From: Winogradskyella vincentii
GTDB lineage: Bacteria; Bacteroidota; Bacteroidia; Flavobacteriales; Flavobacteriaceae
DNA: 64,000 bases
NCBI RefSeq assembly: GCF_020166345.1
Contig: NZ_JAIUJS010000003.1
Coordinates: forward strand, 1 to 64,000
Reading direction: 5' to 3'
The position numbers and the translations under genes are program-made. Positions 39,684 to 48,993 of the stretch are shown piece after piece (position 1 is the stretch's first letter; the number at the start of each line of letters is the position of its first letter). Under the pieces are notes generated by a model that worked only from the letters and a program-made list of their open reading frames with translations, had not been told where the DNA came from and made no database searches.

Positions 39684-41057
39684 ATGAAAAAAATTACTTT
39701 ATTTTTCTTAATGGCCTTAATGTGTTCATTCACGGCAATGGCTCAATTTACTTTTCCGCTAGACACTGGTATGTACCAGACAACTGGTCCAACTCCAATT
39801 GTTGTTGTGGCAGTTAACGATGCAGGTAATGCTGCTGGTGTTCCAGGAGTTGTATATGATACATTTACCGTTACTTACGATTGGTCAGATCCAGGTACTA
39901 GTGACCCATGGTCTAGTGAAGAAGCACTTAACTTTACAACTACTGCGGGTACTACTTTAGTAGATCCTCCTACTTCAGGTGGTGCATCTTCAGGTGCTTC
40001 AACAACCTTGACTTTTTCAGGTGCTATTCCAGGAGGAGCTTATGATCCTTCCGTTGATGGATTTTTAGAATTAGGATTATTCAGGTCCTATTCTGCACCT
40101 GCGGATATTACTAATATATCAGTAACTATTTTTCCAGTACCTACTTGTACTTCACCTGCTGCCACAGCTGTAGCTGTTGACAATTGTGGAAGTGCACAGT
40201 TTAGTATCGATGTTGATGTAACATCTTTAGGGGACGCAACATCTGTTACTATTAGTAATAATGCTGGTGTTGCACCAACAACTGTGAGTGCAACCGGTAT
40301 GGTAACTGTTGGGCCTTTTCCAGCAGGGCCGGGAGGTGTGGTTGATTTAACTTTAGAGCATGATCAAGATAACGTATGTAACGTCGATTTAGGTAGCTTT
40401 GATGATTCTTGTACAGGTTTACCACCAATTACCTCAGCAACATTCAATCTTGGTTGTGCACAGTCAGATACTACTACATTAACATTTAATCCTGGTAATA
40501 TTTTTTGGGTTGAGATAAATTTAAGTGGTGGTTGTGCTGATTTGACAGTGGATACAAATACTAGTACAGGCATTGATTCTGAAGTAGGATTGTATGATGC
40601 TACAGGTGCCCTAATTGGTAATGATGATGATGGTGGTGACGGATTATTAAGTTTGTTCTCAGCAGGTGCTTTAGCTGATGGTACATATTACATGGTAGCG
40701 AGTGCTTTTAATACCACGTTTGGAGCAACAGATTTTGGGGTTACTACTTCTGATACTAGTACTTCTGGTAATTTGGTAATGACGGCAACTTCGGGTGCTG
40801 TTCTTTCCACATCAGATATAGAAGAGCAAGCATCATTTTCATACTATCCAAACCCTGTAAATAATACATTAACATTAAATGCTCAAAATAATATTGAGAA
40901 TGTTAGAATGTATAATATGCTTGGTCAAGAGGTAATGAATGTTAAACCTCAAACATTAGATAGCGAATTGGATTTGTCTAGACTGGAAACTGGTACATAC
41001 TTTGTTCAGGTAACTATAGTTAATGTTACTAAGACAGTAAGAGTGGTTAAGCAATAA
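39684..41057 (+). CDS. Surface-exported T9SS type A sorting-domain protein with PPC-like domain
   Basis: A 457-residue exported protein: signal peptide (1-21, ending TAMAQ), a Ser/Thr/Gly/Ala-rich N-terminal part, a cysteine-containing beta domain (about 155-245), a PPC-like beta-sandwich (about 250-370; VGLYDATGALIGNDDDGGDG ... ADGTYYMVASAF) and a T9SS sorting domain (about 385-457, from SFSYYPNPVNNTLTLNAQNN). No enzymatic residues are recognisable; a surface adhesin or structural role is inferred. The sorting domain is nearly the same as that of the gene at 41143, although the rest of the two proteins is unrelated. Confidence 0.88.
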   Translation: MKKITLFFLMALMCSFTAMAQFTFPLDTGMYQTTGPTPIVVVAVNDAGNAAGVPGVVYDTFTVTYDWSDPGTSDPWSSEEALNFTTTAGTTLVDPPTSGGASSGASTTLTFSGAIPGGAYDPSVDGFLELGLFRSYSAPADITNISVTIFPVPTCTSPAATAVAVDNCGSAQFSIDVDVTSLGDATSVTISNNAGVAPTTVSATGMVTVGPFPAGPGGVVDLTLEHDQDNVCNVDLGSFDDSCTGLPPITSATFNLGCAQSDTTTLTFNPGNIFWVEINLSGGCADLTVDTNTSTGIDSEVGLYDATGALIGNDDDGGDGLLSLFSAGALADGTYYMVASAFNTTFGATDFGVTTSDTSTSGNLVMTATSGAVLSTSDIEEQASFSYYPNPVNNTLTLNAQNNIENVRMYNMLGQEVMNVKPQTLDSELDLSRLETGTYFVQVTIVNVTKTVRVVKQ

Positions 41058-41075
41058 CTATTTACTATATTTTCA

Positions 41076-41110
41076 AAAAAGCCGTTTGAGAAAACGGCTT
41101 TTTATTTTTT
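41076..41110 (+). terminator. Terminator of the T9SS protein gene
   Basis: AAAAAGCCGTTT-GAGA-AAACGGCTTTTTATTTTTT: an 8-bp GC-containing stem with A/T extension and a long T-run, starting 18 bases after the stop codon. It separates this gene from the FG-GAP paralogs. Confidence 0.92.
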
Positions 41111-41142
41111 AATTCAATTTATTCAAGTAGATTAACTCACAA

Positions 41143-42846
41143 ATGAAAAGATATTTACTTTTATTTTTCATCTCATCTAACCTTATTTGCGCGCAAATTC
41201 AATTTAAGGAAGAAGCACAAGAATTGGGTATTAATGTTAATTGTGGTTATACCTATTTAGGTAATGGCATATCTTTTTTTGATTACGATAATGATGGTTG
41301 GGATGATATTACAGTAGCTACAGCAGATGGAGACCCAATGCGATTTCTCAAGAATATAAATGGAAATTATGTGAATCATTCAATAAATATTTCATCCAAT
41401 AATCAGAATATTAGACAAATTAATTGGGTAGATATCGATAACGATGGTGACAATGATCTCTTTGTTACTAGTGATGTTTCTGGTAATCGTTTGTTTGAAA
41501 ACACAGGAAATATGGTCATGTCTGAGATTACAACAACGTCAGGTATGCTTACAGATATATTTCCTTATTATGGTGCATCATGGGGAGATTACAATAATGA
41601 TGGTTATTTAGATGCTTTTATATCCATTCGTGATCAAAATATTCCAAATATTCTCTATAAAAATAATGGAAACAAAACATTTACATTAGTAAATATCGAG
41701 GCGGGATTATTAACTACAGGATACATGTCCTTCTGTTCAGCTTTTTTGGATTATGATAATGATGGCGATCAAGATATATATGTGGCTAATGACAAGATAA
41801 TATTTCCCAATTTAATGTATAGAAATAATGGAGATGGAACATTTACCGAAGTCGGTTTAAATACTGGCTCAGGTATTTATATGGATGGAATGTCAGCAAC
41901 TGTTGAGGATGTTAATAACGACGGTTGGCTAGATATCTATGTGACAAATGATAATGATGATAGTGCTTTATTGATAAATAACACTGATGGTACATTTTCA
42001 GACTTAGCAAGTTCATATGGAGTTACTTTTAATAGTATTGGTTGGGGTGCTGTCTTCATGGATGCAGAGAATGATTCTGACTTAGATTTATATGTTAGTG
42101 GAGAAACAAATGGTTCTTTTCCGCAGTATTTGTCATCTGCTTTTTATGAAAATTCAGGAAGCGGAAATTTTAGTTTAAATAATGAATCCATTCCTAGTGA
42201 TTTTGCAGAAAGTTACTCTAATGCAATTGGAGACATTGATAACGACGGCTATGCAGAAATTGTTGTAAATCATATAAATCATAGTAATATCTTTTTATGG
42301 AATAATATTACCCCTCAATTAAACAACTGGTTAAAGGTAAAACTTGAAGGAACGACTAGTAACAGAAATGGCGTAGGTTCATTTATAGAAATATCTATTA
42401 ATGGAAACAAACAATACCGCTATACATGCTTAGGAGAAGGGTACCTATCCCAAAATTCTGCAACCGAGCAATTTGGTTTGGGTTCAGAAACAAATGTTGA
42501 TTATGTAAAAGTTAAATGGCTTAGTGGTATAGAAGACATACTGTATAATGTAACAGTAAATCAAACATTAAACATTGTTGAAGGATCCTCATTATCTATA
42601 CATGAGTTTGAAAACCCAATGGCATTTACTTACTATCCAAATCCTGTTAAGAACACATTAACACTAAACGCTCAAAATAATATTGAGAATGTAAGAGTGT
42701 TTAATATGCTTGGTCAAGAGATTATAAGTGTTAAGCCTAAAACTATAGATAGTGAATTAGATATGTCTAGATTAGAAACTGGAACTTATTTTATTCAAGT
42801 AACTATCGCTAATGTGACTAAAACAGTTAGGGTGGTAAAACAATAA
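41143..42846 (+). CDS. FG-GAP/UnbV surface protein with T9SS sorting domain, paralog 1
   Basis: A 567-residue exported protein: signal peptide (1-18, ending LICAQ), about seven FG-GAP/VCBS beta-propeller repeats (about 20-390), an ASPIC/UnbV domain (about 395-480) and a T9SS sorting domain (about 495-567). Calcium-binding DxDxDG loops are seen in nearly every blade: FFDYDNDGWDD, DIDNDGDND, DYNNDGYLD, DYDNDGDQD, DVNNDGWLD, DIDNDGYAE. The propeller plus UnbV pattern is typical of cell-surface or substrate-binding proteins; the ligand is unknown. It is the first of three tandem paralogs. Confidence 0.92.
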   Translation: MKRYLLLFFISSNLICAQIQFKEEAQELGINVNCGYTYLGNGISFFDYDNDGWDDITVATADGDPMRFLKNINGNYVNHSINISSNNQNIRQINWVDIDNDGDNDLFVTSDVSGNRLFENTGNMVMSEITTTSGMLTDIFPYYGASWGDYNNDGYLDAFISIRDQNIPNILYKNNGNKTFTLVNIEAGLLTTGYMSFCSAFLDYDNDGDQDIYVANDKIIFPNLMYRNNGDGTFTEVGLNTGSGIYMDGMSATVEDVNNDGWLDIYVTNDNDDSALLINNTDGTFSDLASSYGVTFNSIGWGAVFMDAENDSDLDLYVSGETNGSFPQYLSSAFYENSGSGNFSLNNESIPSDFAESYSNAIGDIDNDGYAEIVVNHINHSNIFLWNNITPQLNNWLKVKLEGTTSNRNGVGSFIEISINGNKQYRYTCLGEGYLSQNSATEQFGLGSETNVDYVKVKWLSGIEDILYNVTVNQTLNIVEGSSLSIHEFENPMAFTYYPNPVKNTLTLNAQNNIENVRVFNMLGQEIISVKPKTIDSELDMSRLETGTYFIQVTIANVTKTVRVVKQ

Positions 42847-42900
42847 GCTTTTTATCGTTTACTATAAATACATTATCTTGTTAAAAATTACTCTTAGACG

Positions 42901-44601
42901 ATGCGGTATGTAATTTTAGTATTCTTTTCAATTAATTTATTAACTGCTCAAGTGACATTTGAAGAAAGTGCACTAGATTTGGGCATTTCAATAACTTGTG
43001 AATATACCTTTTTAGGTAATGGCGTTACTTTTTTTGATTACGATAATGACGGCCTGGATGATATAACGGTTGCCACCGCACTTGGCGATCCCATTTATTT
43101 CTATAAAAATATTAATGGCAATTTCGTTTCCCAAACTCTTAATATTTCCGATAACAATGCGAGGAATAAACAGATTAATTGGGTAGATATTGATAATGAT
43201 GGAGACAATGATTTATTCATAACTAGTGATAATTCGGGTAACAGGTTGTTTGAAAATCTTGGTAGCATGATTATGTCAGAGATTACATCTACCTCTGGTA
43301 TGCTGAATGATAACTTTCCATATTATGGTGCTTCTTGGGGAGACTATAATAATGATGGTTTTCTTGATGTTTTTATTAGCATTAGAGATCCATTTATCCC
43401 AAATATTCTATATAAAAATAATGGAGACAAAACATTTACATTGGCAAATGTTGAAGCAGGTTTGTTAACTGATGGGTATATGTCTTTTTGCTCTGCTTTC
43501 ATAGACTATGATAATGATGGAGACCAAGACATATATGTAGCCAATGATAAATATGCCAATCCTAATTTAATGTATAGAAATAATGGAGATGGAACATTTA
43601 CAGAAGTTGGCAATATTACTGGTACAAATGTTAGTATTGACGCAATGAGTGTTACCGTAGAGGACTTTAATTATGATGGTTGGTTAGATATATATATAAC
43701 AAACGACCCTTCAAACAACGTTCTTTTTGTAAATAATGGTGATGGGACTTTTACAGATATGGCACAATCTTATCAAGTAACATTTAATAGTTCAAGTTGG
43801 GGAGCAGTTTTTTTAGATGCGGATAATGACAAGGACTTAGATCTATATGTAAGTGGCGAAGGAAATGGTACGGAATCACCGTTTTTGTCATCTGCATTTT
43901 ATGAAAATATTAGTCCTTCCAATTTTCAACTGAATAATAGCGCAGTACCTGGGGATTTTGCCTATAATTATGGTAATGCGATAGGCGATACAGATAATGA
44001 TGGTTACCCTGAAATCGTAGTTAACAATATAGATCACGAAAATATATTTCTTTGGAAAAACAATACCAATACAAGTAATAATTGGTTAAAAGTAAAACTT
44101 GAAGGGACAACGAGTAATAGAAATGGTGTAGGTTCATTTATTGAGATTTCTATAAATGGAAACAAACAATATCGCTATACATGCTTGGGAGAAGGCTATC
44201 TGTCTCAAAATTCAGCAACAGAACAATTTGGTATAGGCACTGAAACGATAATTGATTATGTTAAGGTAAAATGGTTAAGTGGTATTGAGGATATTTTCTA
44301 TAATGTATCCTCTAATCAAACACTTAATATTGTTGAAGGATCCTCACTTTCTATTTCTGATTTTTCAGAGCAAATAGGATTATCATTTTATCCAAATCCA
44401 GTTGATGATATAATGAATTTAGATGCAAAAAAAGAAATTGAATCTATAAAAGTTTATAATCTGCTGGGTCAATTGGTGATGTCATCTTACCCTAAAGCAA
44501 TCAATTGTCAAATTGATCTTACGAATATGCAAAAAGGCACCTATATTGTAGAAATTGAATTTATCGATACCTTAAGAAGCATTAGAATGATAAAACAATA
44601 G
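42901..44601 (+). CDS. FG-GAP/UnbV surface protein with T9SS sorting domain, paralog 2
   Basis: A 566-residue paralog of the preceding gene with the same layout: signal peptide (1-16, ending LLTAQ), seven FG-GAP repeats with DYDNDGLDD, DIDNDGDND, DYNNDGFLD, DYDNDGDQD, NYDGWLD, DADNDKDLD and DTDNDGYPE, the UnbV domain (about 395-480) and a divergent sorting domain (about 495-566). About 50 residues of UnbV are identical to paralog 1, although many codons differ. It follows paralog 1 by 54 bases without an obvious terminator, so co-transcription is likely. Confidence 0.92.
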   Translation: MRYVILVFFSINLLTAQVTFEESALDLGISITCEYTFLGNGVTFFDYDNDGLDDITVATALGDPIYFYKNINGNFVSQTLNISDNNARNKQINWVDIDNDGDNDLFITSDNSGNRLFENLGSMIMSEITSTSGMLNDNFPYYGASWGDYNNDGFLDVFISIRDPFIPNILYKNNGDKTFTLANVEAGLLTDGYMSFCSAFIDYDNDGDQDIYVANDKYANPNLMYRNNGDGTFTEVGNITGTNVSIDAMSVTVEDFNYDGWLDIYITNDPSNNVLFVNNGDGTFTDMAQSYQVTFNSSSWGAVFLDADNDKDLDLYVSGEGNGTESPFLSSAFYENISPSNFQLNNSAVPGDFAYNYGNAIGDTDNDGYPEIVVNNIDHENIFLWKNNTNTSNNWLKVKLEGTTSNRNGVGSFIEISINGNKQYRYTCLGEGYLSQNSATEQFGIGTETIIDYVKVKWLSGIEDIFYNVSSNQTLNIVEGSSLSISDFSEQIGLSFYPNPVDDIMNLDAKKEIESIKVYNLLGQLVMSSYPKAINCQIDLTNMQKGTYIVEIEFIDTLRSIRMIKQ

Positions 44602-44630
44602 ATTATTTTAATTATCAAGTAACCCTAATT

Positions 44631-46331
44631 GTGAAGTTTTACCAATTGATTTTATACCTTTTATCAATCAACTTAAGCGTTGCACAGATTGCGTTTGACA
44701 ATGAAGCGGAAGCCTTAGGTGTTGAAATCATTTGTGGTAATACTCTATTTGGTAATGGAGTTTCGTTCTTTGATTATGATAATGATGGCTGGGATGATTT
44801 GACTGTGGCGACAGCAGATGGTGATCCAATAAGGTTTTATAAAAATATCAATGGAAACTTTGTAGAGCAAACTTTAAATATTACAAATAACAATTGGCGA
44901 AATAAACAAGTGAATTGGGTTGATATTGATAATGATGGCGATAATGATCTATTTGTCACAAGTGACACGAGTATTAATAGGTTATATGAAAACTTAGGTA
45001 ATATGATACTTCAAGACATTACTACTTCTTCTGGAATGTTAAGCGAAGTGTTAGTCACCTATGGAGCATCTTGGGGAGATTATAATAATGATGGATTCTT
45101 AGATGTATTTTTATCTAATAGAGATACAACAATTCCAAATGTTCTTTACAAAAACAATGGAAATAATACGTTTTCACTAGTTAATACAGAAGCCGATCTT
45201 ATTACAACAGGTACCTTATCTTTTTGCTCGGCGTTTATCGATTATAACAAAGACGGGTTTCAGGATATCTATGTTGCTAATGACAAAGTTGAGTATCCAA
45301 ATTCCATGTACAAGAATAATGGTGATGGTACATTTACTGAAGTTGGATTTGAGACAGGTACTGACATTGCCATTGATGCAATGTCTGTTACCATAGGTGA
45401 TTATAATTCAGATAGTTGGTTAGATATTTATGTGACTAATGATGTTGTTGGAAATGTTTTGTTAAAGAATAACGGCAATGGCACCTTTAGTGATGTAACA
45501 CTGTCGTCAAATACTGTAATGAATAGTGTTGCTTGGGGCTCTGTATTTTTAGATGCCGAAAATGATGGAGATTTAGATATATATGTAAGCGCTGAACATG
45601 ATGGTACGGTATCGGGATATTTATCATCTGCACTTTTCACAAATAACAATGACGAGTTTATACTGGAAAATGAAGCAATTCCTGATGATTATGCAATTAG
45701 CTATTCTAATGCTATTGGTGATATTGACAATGATGGTTACCCAGAAATTTTAGTGAATAACATTAACCATGATAATATTTTCCTTTGGAAGAATAACTCT
45801 AATAATACTAACAATTGGTTAAAAGTGAAATTAGAAGGGACAATAAGCAATAGAAATGGTATTGGTTCTATGATTGAAATTTCGGTTAATGGTGAAAAAC
45901 AATATAGATATACATTAAATGGTGAAGGCTATCTCTCCCAGAATTCTGCCAGTGAGATATTTGGAATTGGAGACGCCACTGTAATTGACTATGTTAAAGT
46001 GAATTGGTTGAGTGGTACTGAGGATATTTTTTATAATGTATCTCCAAATCAGAATCTAAAAATAGTTGAGGGATCTTCATTATCAATAGAAGAGTCAAAT
46101 ACCAGTAAAATCAAATTATTTCCAATTCCAACTACTGAAATCCTTAATATTGAATCTTCTCTCCATATTGAAGAAGTTATGGTTTATAACTTACTTGGTG
46201 AGGTTAATATTTCAACACATGTGTATAAAAATGAAATTTCATTGGATGTTACTAGCTTAAAACCTGGGATATATTTTTTGAGACTATCTTCAAATTCTTC
46301 ACAAGAAATAATGAAGTTTATTAAAAAATAA
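44631..46331 (+). CDS. FG-GAP/UnbV surface protein with T9SS sorting domain, paralog 3
   Basis: A 566-residue third copy. It appears to start at GTG (VKFYQLILYLLSINLSVAQ gives a signal peptide, 1-19); no nearby ATG offers one. FG-GAP calcium loops include DYDNDGWDD, DIDNDGDND, DYNNDGFLD, DYNKDGFQD, DYNSDSWLD, DAENDGDLD and DIDNDGYPE. UnbV (about 395-480) is close but no longer identical to the others (for example SRNG-I and TLNGEGYL), and the sorting domain (LFPIPTTEILNIESS) is the most divergent of the set. It lies 29 bases after paralog 2. Confidence 0.92.
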   Translation: MKFYQLILYLLSINLSVAQIAFDNEAEALGVEIICGNTLFGNGVSFFDYDNDGWDDLTVATADGDPIRFYKNINGNFVEQTLNITNNNWRNKQVNWVDIDNDGDNDLFVTSDTSINRLYENLGNMILQDITTSSGMLSEVLVTYGASWGDYNNDGFLDVFLSNRDTTIPNVLYKNNGNNTFSLVNTEADLITTGTLSFCSAFIDYNKDGFQDIYVANDKVEYPNSMYKNNGDGTFTEVGFETGTDIAIDAMSVTIGDYNSDSWLDIYVTNDVVGNVLLKNNGNGTFSDVTLSSNTVMNSVAWGSVFLDAENDGDLDIYVSAEHDGTVSGYLSSALFTNNNDEFILENEAIPDDYAISYSNAIGDIDNDGYPEILVNNINHDNIFLWKNNSNNTNNWLKVKLEGTISNRNGIGSMIEISVNGEKQYRYTLNGEGYLSQNSASEIFGIGDATVIDYVKVNWLSGTEDIFYNVSPNQNLKIVEGSSLSIEESNTSKIKLFPIPTTEILNIESSLHIEEVMVYNLLGEVNISTHVYKNEISLDVTSLKPGIYFLRLSSNSSQEIMKFIKK

Positions 46332-46346
46332 ACTTAACGGTTTAAT

Positions 46347-46354
46347 TACCTTTG
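46347..46354 (+). promoter_or_regulatory. Putative -7 element of the glycosyltransferase-coaE run
   Basis: TACCTTTG fits TAnnTTTG and ends 6 bases before the ATG at 46361, which would make the transcript nearly leaderless. The -33 region is A-rich without TTTG. Confidence 0.45.
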
Positions 46355-46360
46355 TAGGGT

Positions 46361-47371
46361 ATGAAGGACTTGTCATTTTCATTTGTCATACCTGTATTTA
46401 ATAGGCCTCAAGAAGTAAAAGAATTACTAGATAGTTTTTTAAGTCTTAAGGGCAACTTCCAATATGAAATTGTAATTGTAGAAGATGGTTCCACTCAATC
46501 ATCAGAACATATTGTAGAAGAATTTAAAACTGATTTAAACATTTCGTATTACTTTAAAGAAAATACGGGCCCAGGTAATTCCCGCAATTACGGAATGAAT
46601 AGAGCCAAAGGAAATTACTTTATAATATTAGATTCAGATATATTGTTACCAAGTAACTACTTAATAGAAGTGACCACTTTTCTTAACAAGACTTATTACG
46701 ACTGCTTTGGTGGGCCAGATGCTTCCCATACATTATTTTCTAATTTACAGAAGGCCATAAGTTTTGCCATGACATCGGTTATCACAACTGGCGGAATAAG
46801 AGGTGGAAAGAAGCAAGTCAATAAGTTTCAACCTCGAAGCTTTAATATGGGACTATCTAAGCGAGCGTTTGTAGATACACACGGATTTGGGAATATTCAC
46901 CCAGGAGAAGATCCGGATTTGTCCTTGAGATTATTAAAATTAGGATATAAAACAGTTTTAATACCAAATGCTGTAGTTTTCCATAAAAGACGCATTTCAT
47001 GGTCTAAATTTTATACACAAGTCAAAAAATTTGGTATGGTAAGGCCTATCCTCAATAAGTGGCATCCGGAATCAAGAAGTTTAGTATATTGGTTTCCGAC
47101 ACTTTTCAGCATAGGTTTGTTAACGTCAATATTATTGTTGGTATTTAAAGTTGTAACATGGCCTTTATATCTATATGTTGTTTATTTTACAGTGGCATTA
47201 ATAATATCATTTATTGCAAATAAAAATATTATTGTAGCTATGCAATCTATATTGGCAATTCTTATACAGTTTTTCGGATATGGATATGGATTTTTAAAAT
47301 CTAGTTTACTGGTTGGTTTATTAAAAAGGGAGCCAAATAAAGTGTTTCCTCAATTATTTTTTAAAGAATAG
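46361..47371 (+). CDS. Family 2 glycosyltransferase with membrane anchor
   Basis: A 336-residue GT-A-fold enzyme. The start FSFVIPVFNRPQEVKELLDSF and VIVEDGST form the nucleotide-sugar site, YFIILDSDILLP provides the DxD-type metal motif, and FNMGLSKRAFVDTHGFGNI with HPGEDPDLSLRLLKLGYK is the acceptor/base region (ED motif). Two to three hydrophobic helices at about 245-265, 268-290 and 295-320 anchor it to the inner membrane. The acceptor is unknown. It heads a run with ybbR-like and coaE genes 9 bases and 1 base apart. Confidence 0.93.
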   Translation: MKDLSFSFVIPVFNRPQEVKELLDSFLSLKGNFQYEIVIVEDGSTQSSEHIVEEFKTDLNISYYFKENTGPGNSRNYGMNRAKGNYFIILDSDILLPSNYLIEVTTFLNKTYYDCFGGPDASHTLFSNLQKAISFAMTSVITTGGIRGGKKQVNKFQPRSFNMGLSKRAFVDTHGFGNIHPGEDPDLSLRLLKLGYKTVLIPNAVVFHKRRISWSKFYTQVKKFGMVRPILNKWHPESRSLVYWFPTLFSIGLLTSILLLVFKVVTWPLYLYVVYFTVALIISFIANKNIIVAMQSILAILIQFFGYGYGFLKSSLLVGLLKREPNKVFPQLFFKE

Positions 47372-47380
47372 ATTTTATTA

Positions 47381-48331
47381 ATGAAGAAGAAAATTTCAAA
47401 TTATTTAAGAAAGAAAGATGTAAAAAGGTTTAGTATATTTTTTGCATTGGCTTTTTTGTTTCTGATATTTTCTAAACTTTCCAATGACTATAAGCAAAAT
47501 ATTGCACTTAAAGTTGAACTGTTTAATTTAGATGAAGAGATTGTTATTGAGTATGACTCTTTAAATAAAATTACCGCTTTTGTAGAGGCAAAAGGATTTA
47601 CCTTATTACCATATTTATTTCAAGATTCAAAAACAATCATGATTGATGCAAAGAAAGATGTAGTTATAAGAGACAATGAATTTGTTTTTGAGGTACAACG
47701 GCAAAAGTATAGAATTGAAGACGAGCTGGGCAGTCCTTATAAATTATTGACCCTGAAACCAGACTCTTTGATTTTGAGATATTCAGAGATGGCTACGAAA
47801 TATGTAGATGTTGTAATAAATAAGGATTTTAAGTATGCCTTAGGTTTTGATCTACTTGGAGAATTAAACATGGATATTGATAGTGTAAAGTTAGTTGGGC
47901 CAATGTCTAGCATTGAAAACATTAATTCAATAAATACTGAATTACTTGCACTTGCTGATATTAAAATGGATATTAATGAGGTGTTAAATTTGGATATTTC
48001 ACAACTAAAGGATGTACAAGTGGTTCCTGAATCAGTTACGGTTACTGGCGATGTTGAACGTTTTACAGAAGGTGCAATCGAAGTTCCTGTAGTAATTAAA
48101 AATGCTCCAAATGATATTAACATTAATTATTTCCCTAAAACCGTTACAGTATCCTATTACATAGATTTGAATCGTTTTAAATCTATAAATGAATCTAACT
48201 TTAAAGTTGAGTGCGATTTTAATGAAGTTAATGATGGCCAGCAATTTATGATCCCAAAGATTGTAGTAAAACCAGATTTTGTTAAAAGAGCTGGTATTAA
48301 ACAAAAACGTGTAGATTTTATTAAATTATAA
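47381..48331 (+). CDS. YbbR-like domain protein
   Basis: A 316-residue protein with one N-terminal transmembrane helix (about 18-35; FSIFFALAFLFLIFSKL) and a periplasmic part with YbbR-type beta repeats, seen around LTLKPDSLILRYSEMATKYVDVVIN, GPMSSIENINSINTELLALADI and DVQVVPESVTVTGDVERF. In Firmicutes YbbR/CdaR regulates the diadenylate cyclase CdaA; no cyclase gene is adjacent here, so that role is unverified. Its position before coaE is common in Flavobacteriaceae. Confidence 0.88.
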   Translation: MKKKISNYLRKKDVKRFSIFFALAFLFLIFSKLSNDYKQNIALKVELFNLDEEIVIEYDSLNKITAFVEAKGFTLLPYLFQDSKTIMIDAKKDVVIRDNEFVFEVQRQKYRIEDELGSPYKLLTLKPDSLILRYSEMATKYVDVVINKDFKYALGFDLLGELNMDIDSVKLVGPMSSIENINSINTELLALADIKMDINEVLNLDISQLKDVQVVPESVTVTGDVERFTEGAIEVPVVIKNAPNDININYFPKTVTVSYYIDLNRFKSINESNFKVECDFNEVNDGQQFMIPKIVVKPDFVKRAGIKQKRVDFIKL

Positions 48332-48332
48332 T

Positions 48333-48923
48333 ATGGTAGTAGTTGGTATTACTGGAGGTATAGGTAGTGGCAAAACTACAATAGCAAATTATATAAAATC
48401 ATTTGGTATTCCTTTATATGTCGCAGATAAGGAAGCCAAAGCACTAATGAATAGATCAAAAGTTATTAAGCGAAAATTAATTCAACTTTTTGGTGATAAG
48501 GCTTATGTAGACGGTAAATTAAATAGACCCTTTTTAGCAAAAATGATTTTTAATGATAAGTCATTGCTAAATCAGATGAATGCAATTGTTCATCCAAAAG
48601 TAGCTTCACACTTTAAGCGATGGTTAAAAAAACAAGATGCACCATATATTTTAAAGGAAGCAGCAATCATCTTTGAAAATAATTTACAATCTAATTACGA
48701 TTATATCATTACGGTTGTAGCTGACGAAAATTTGAGGATTGAAAGAATTTTAGATAGAGACGATACTACACAAGAAAAAATCAAAGCTATTATCAATAAT
48801 CAATGGACTGATTCTCAAAAAAAGGAGCTTTCAGACTTCGTAATTTCAAATAACGATTTAGACCAAGCAAAGAAACAAGCGTTGCAGATTCACACTAAGC
48901 TTCTTAAAATCACAGCAGAATAG
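48333..48923 (+). CDS. coaE: Dephospho-CoA kinase CoaE
   Basis: CoaE phosphorylates dephospho-CoA in the last step of CoA synthesis. The 196-residue P-loop kinase has TGGIGSGKT (7-15), the dephospho-CoA binding aspartate region YVADKEAKAL, the stretch NAIVHPKVASHFKRWL and the lid RIERILDRDD. It is 1 base after the YbbR gene. Together with coaBC at 34767 the window holds two of the CoA pathway enzymes. Confidence 0.95.
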   Translation: MVVVGITGGIGSGKTTIANYIKSFGIPLYVADKEAKALMNRSKVIKRKLIQLFGDKAYVDGKLNRPFLAKMIFNDKSLLNQMNAIVHPKVASHFKRWLKKQDAPYILKEAAIIFENNLQSNYDYIITVVADENLRIERILDRDDTTQEKIKAIINNQWTDSQKKELSDFVISNNDLDQAKKQALQIHTKLLKITAE

Positions 48924-48959
48924 GTTACTTGCCTTTTGTTAATGTAAGGTTAAACCTAA

Positions 48960-48989
48960 TTTGCGCTAAATGTTAAAATGTTAAATTTG
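48960..48989 (+). promoter_or_regulatory. Promoter of the two-component operon (TTTG-N18-TAAATTTG)
   Basis: TTTG (48960-48963) and TAAATTTG (48982-48989) are separated by 18 bases, near the Bacteroidota consensus TTTG-N19-TAnnTTTG. The histidine-kinase ATG is at 48994, so transcription should start within a few bases of the start codon and the mRNA may be leaderless. Confidence 0.78.
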
Positions 48990-48993
48990 ACCG

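Noticed and set aside
41143-46331. CRISPR or tandem DNA repeat array
   Set aside because: The repetition is of protein-coding FG-GAP blades with divergent DNA, with no spacer structure.
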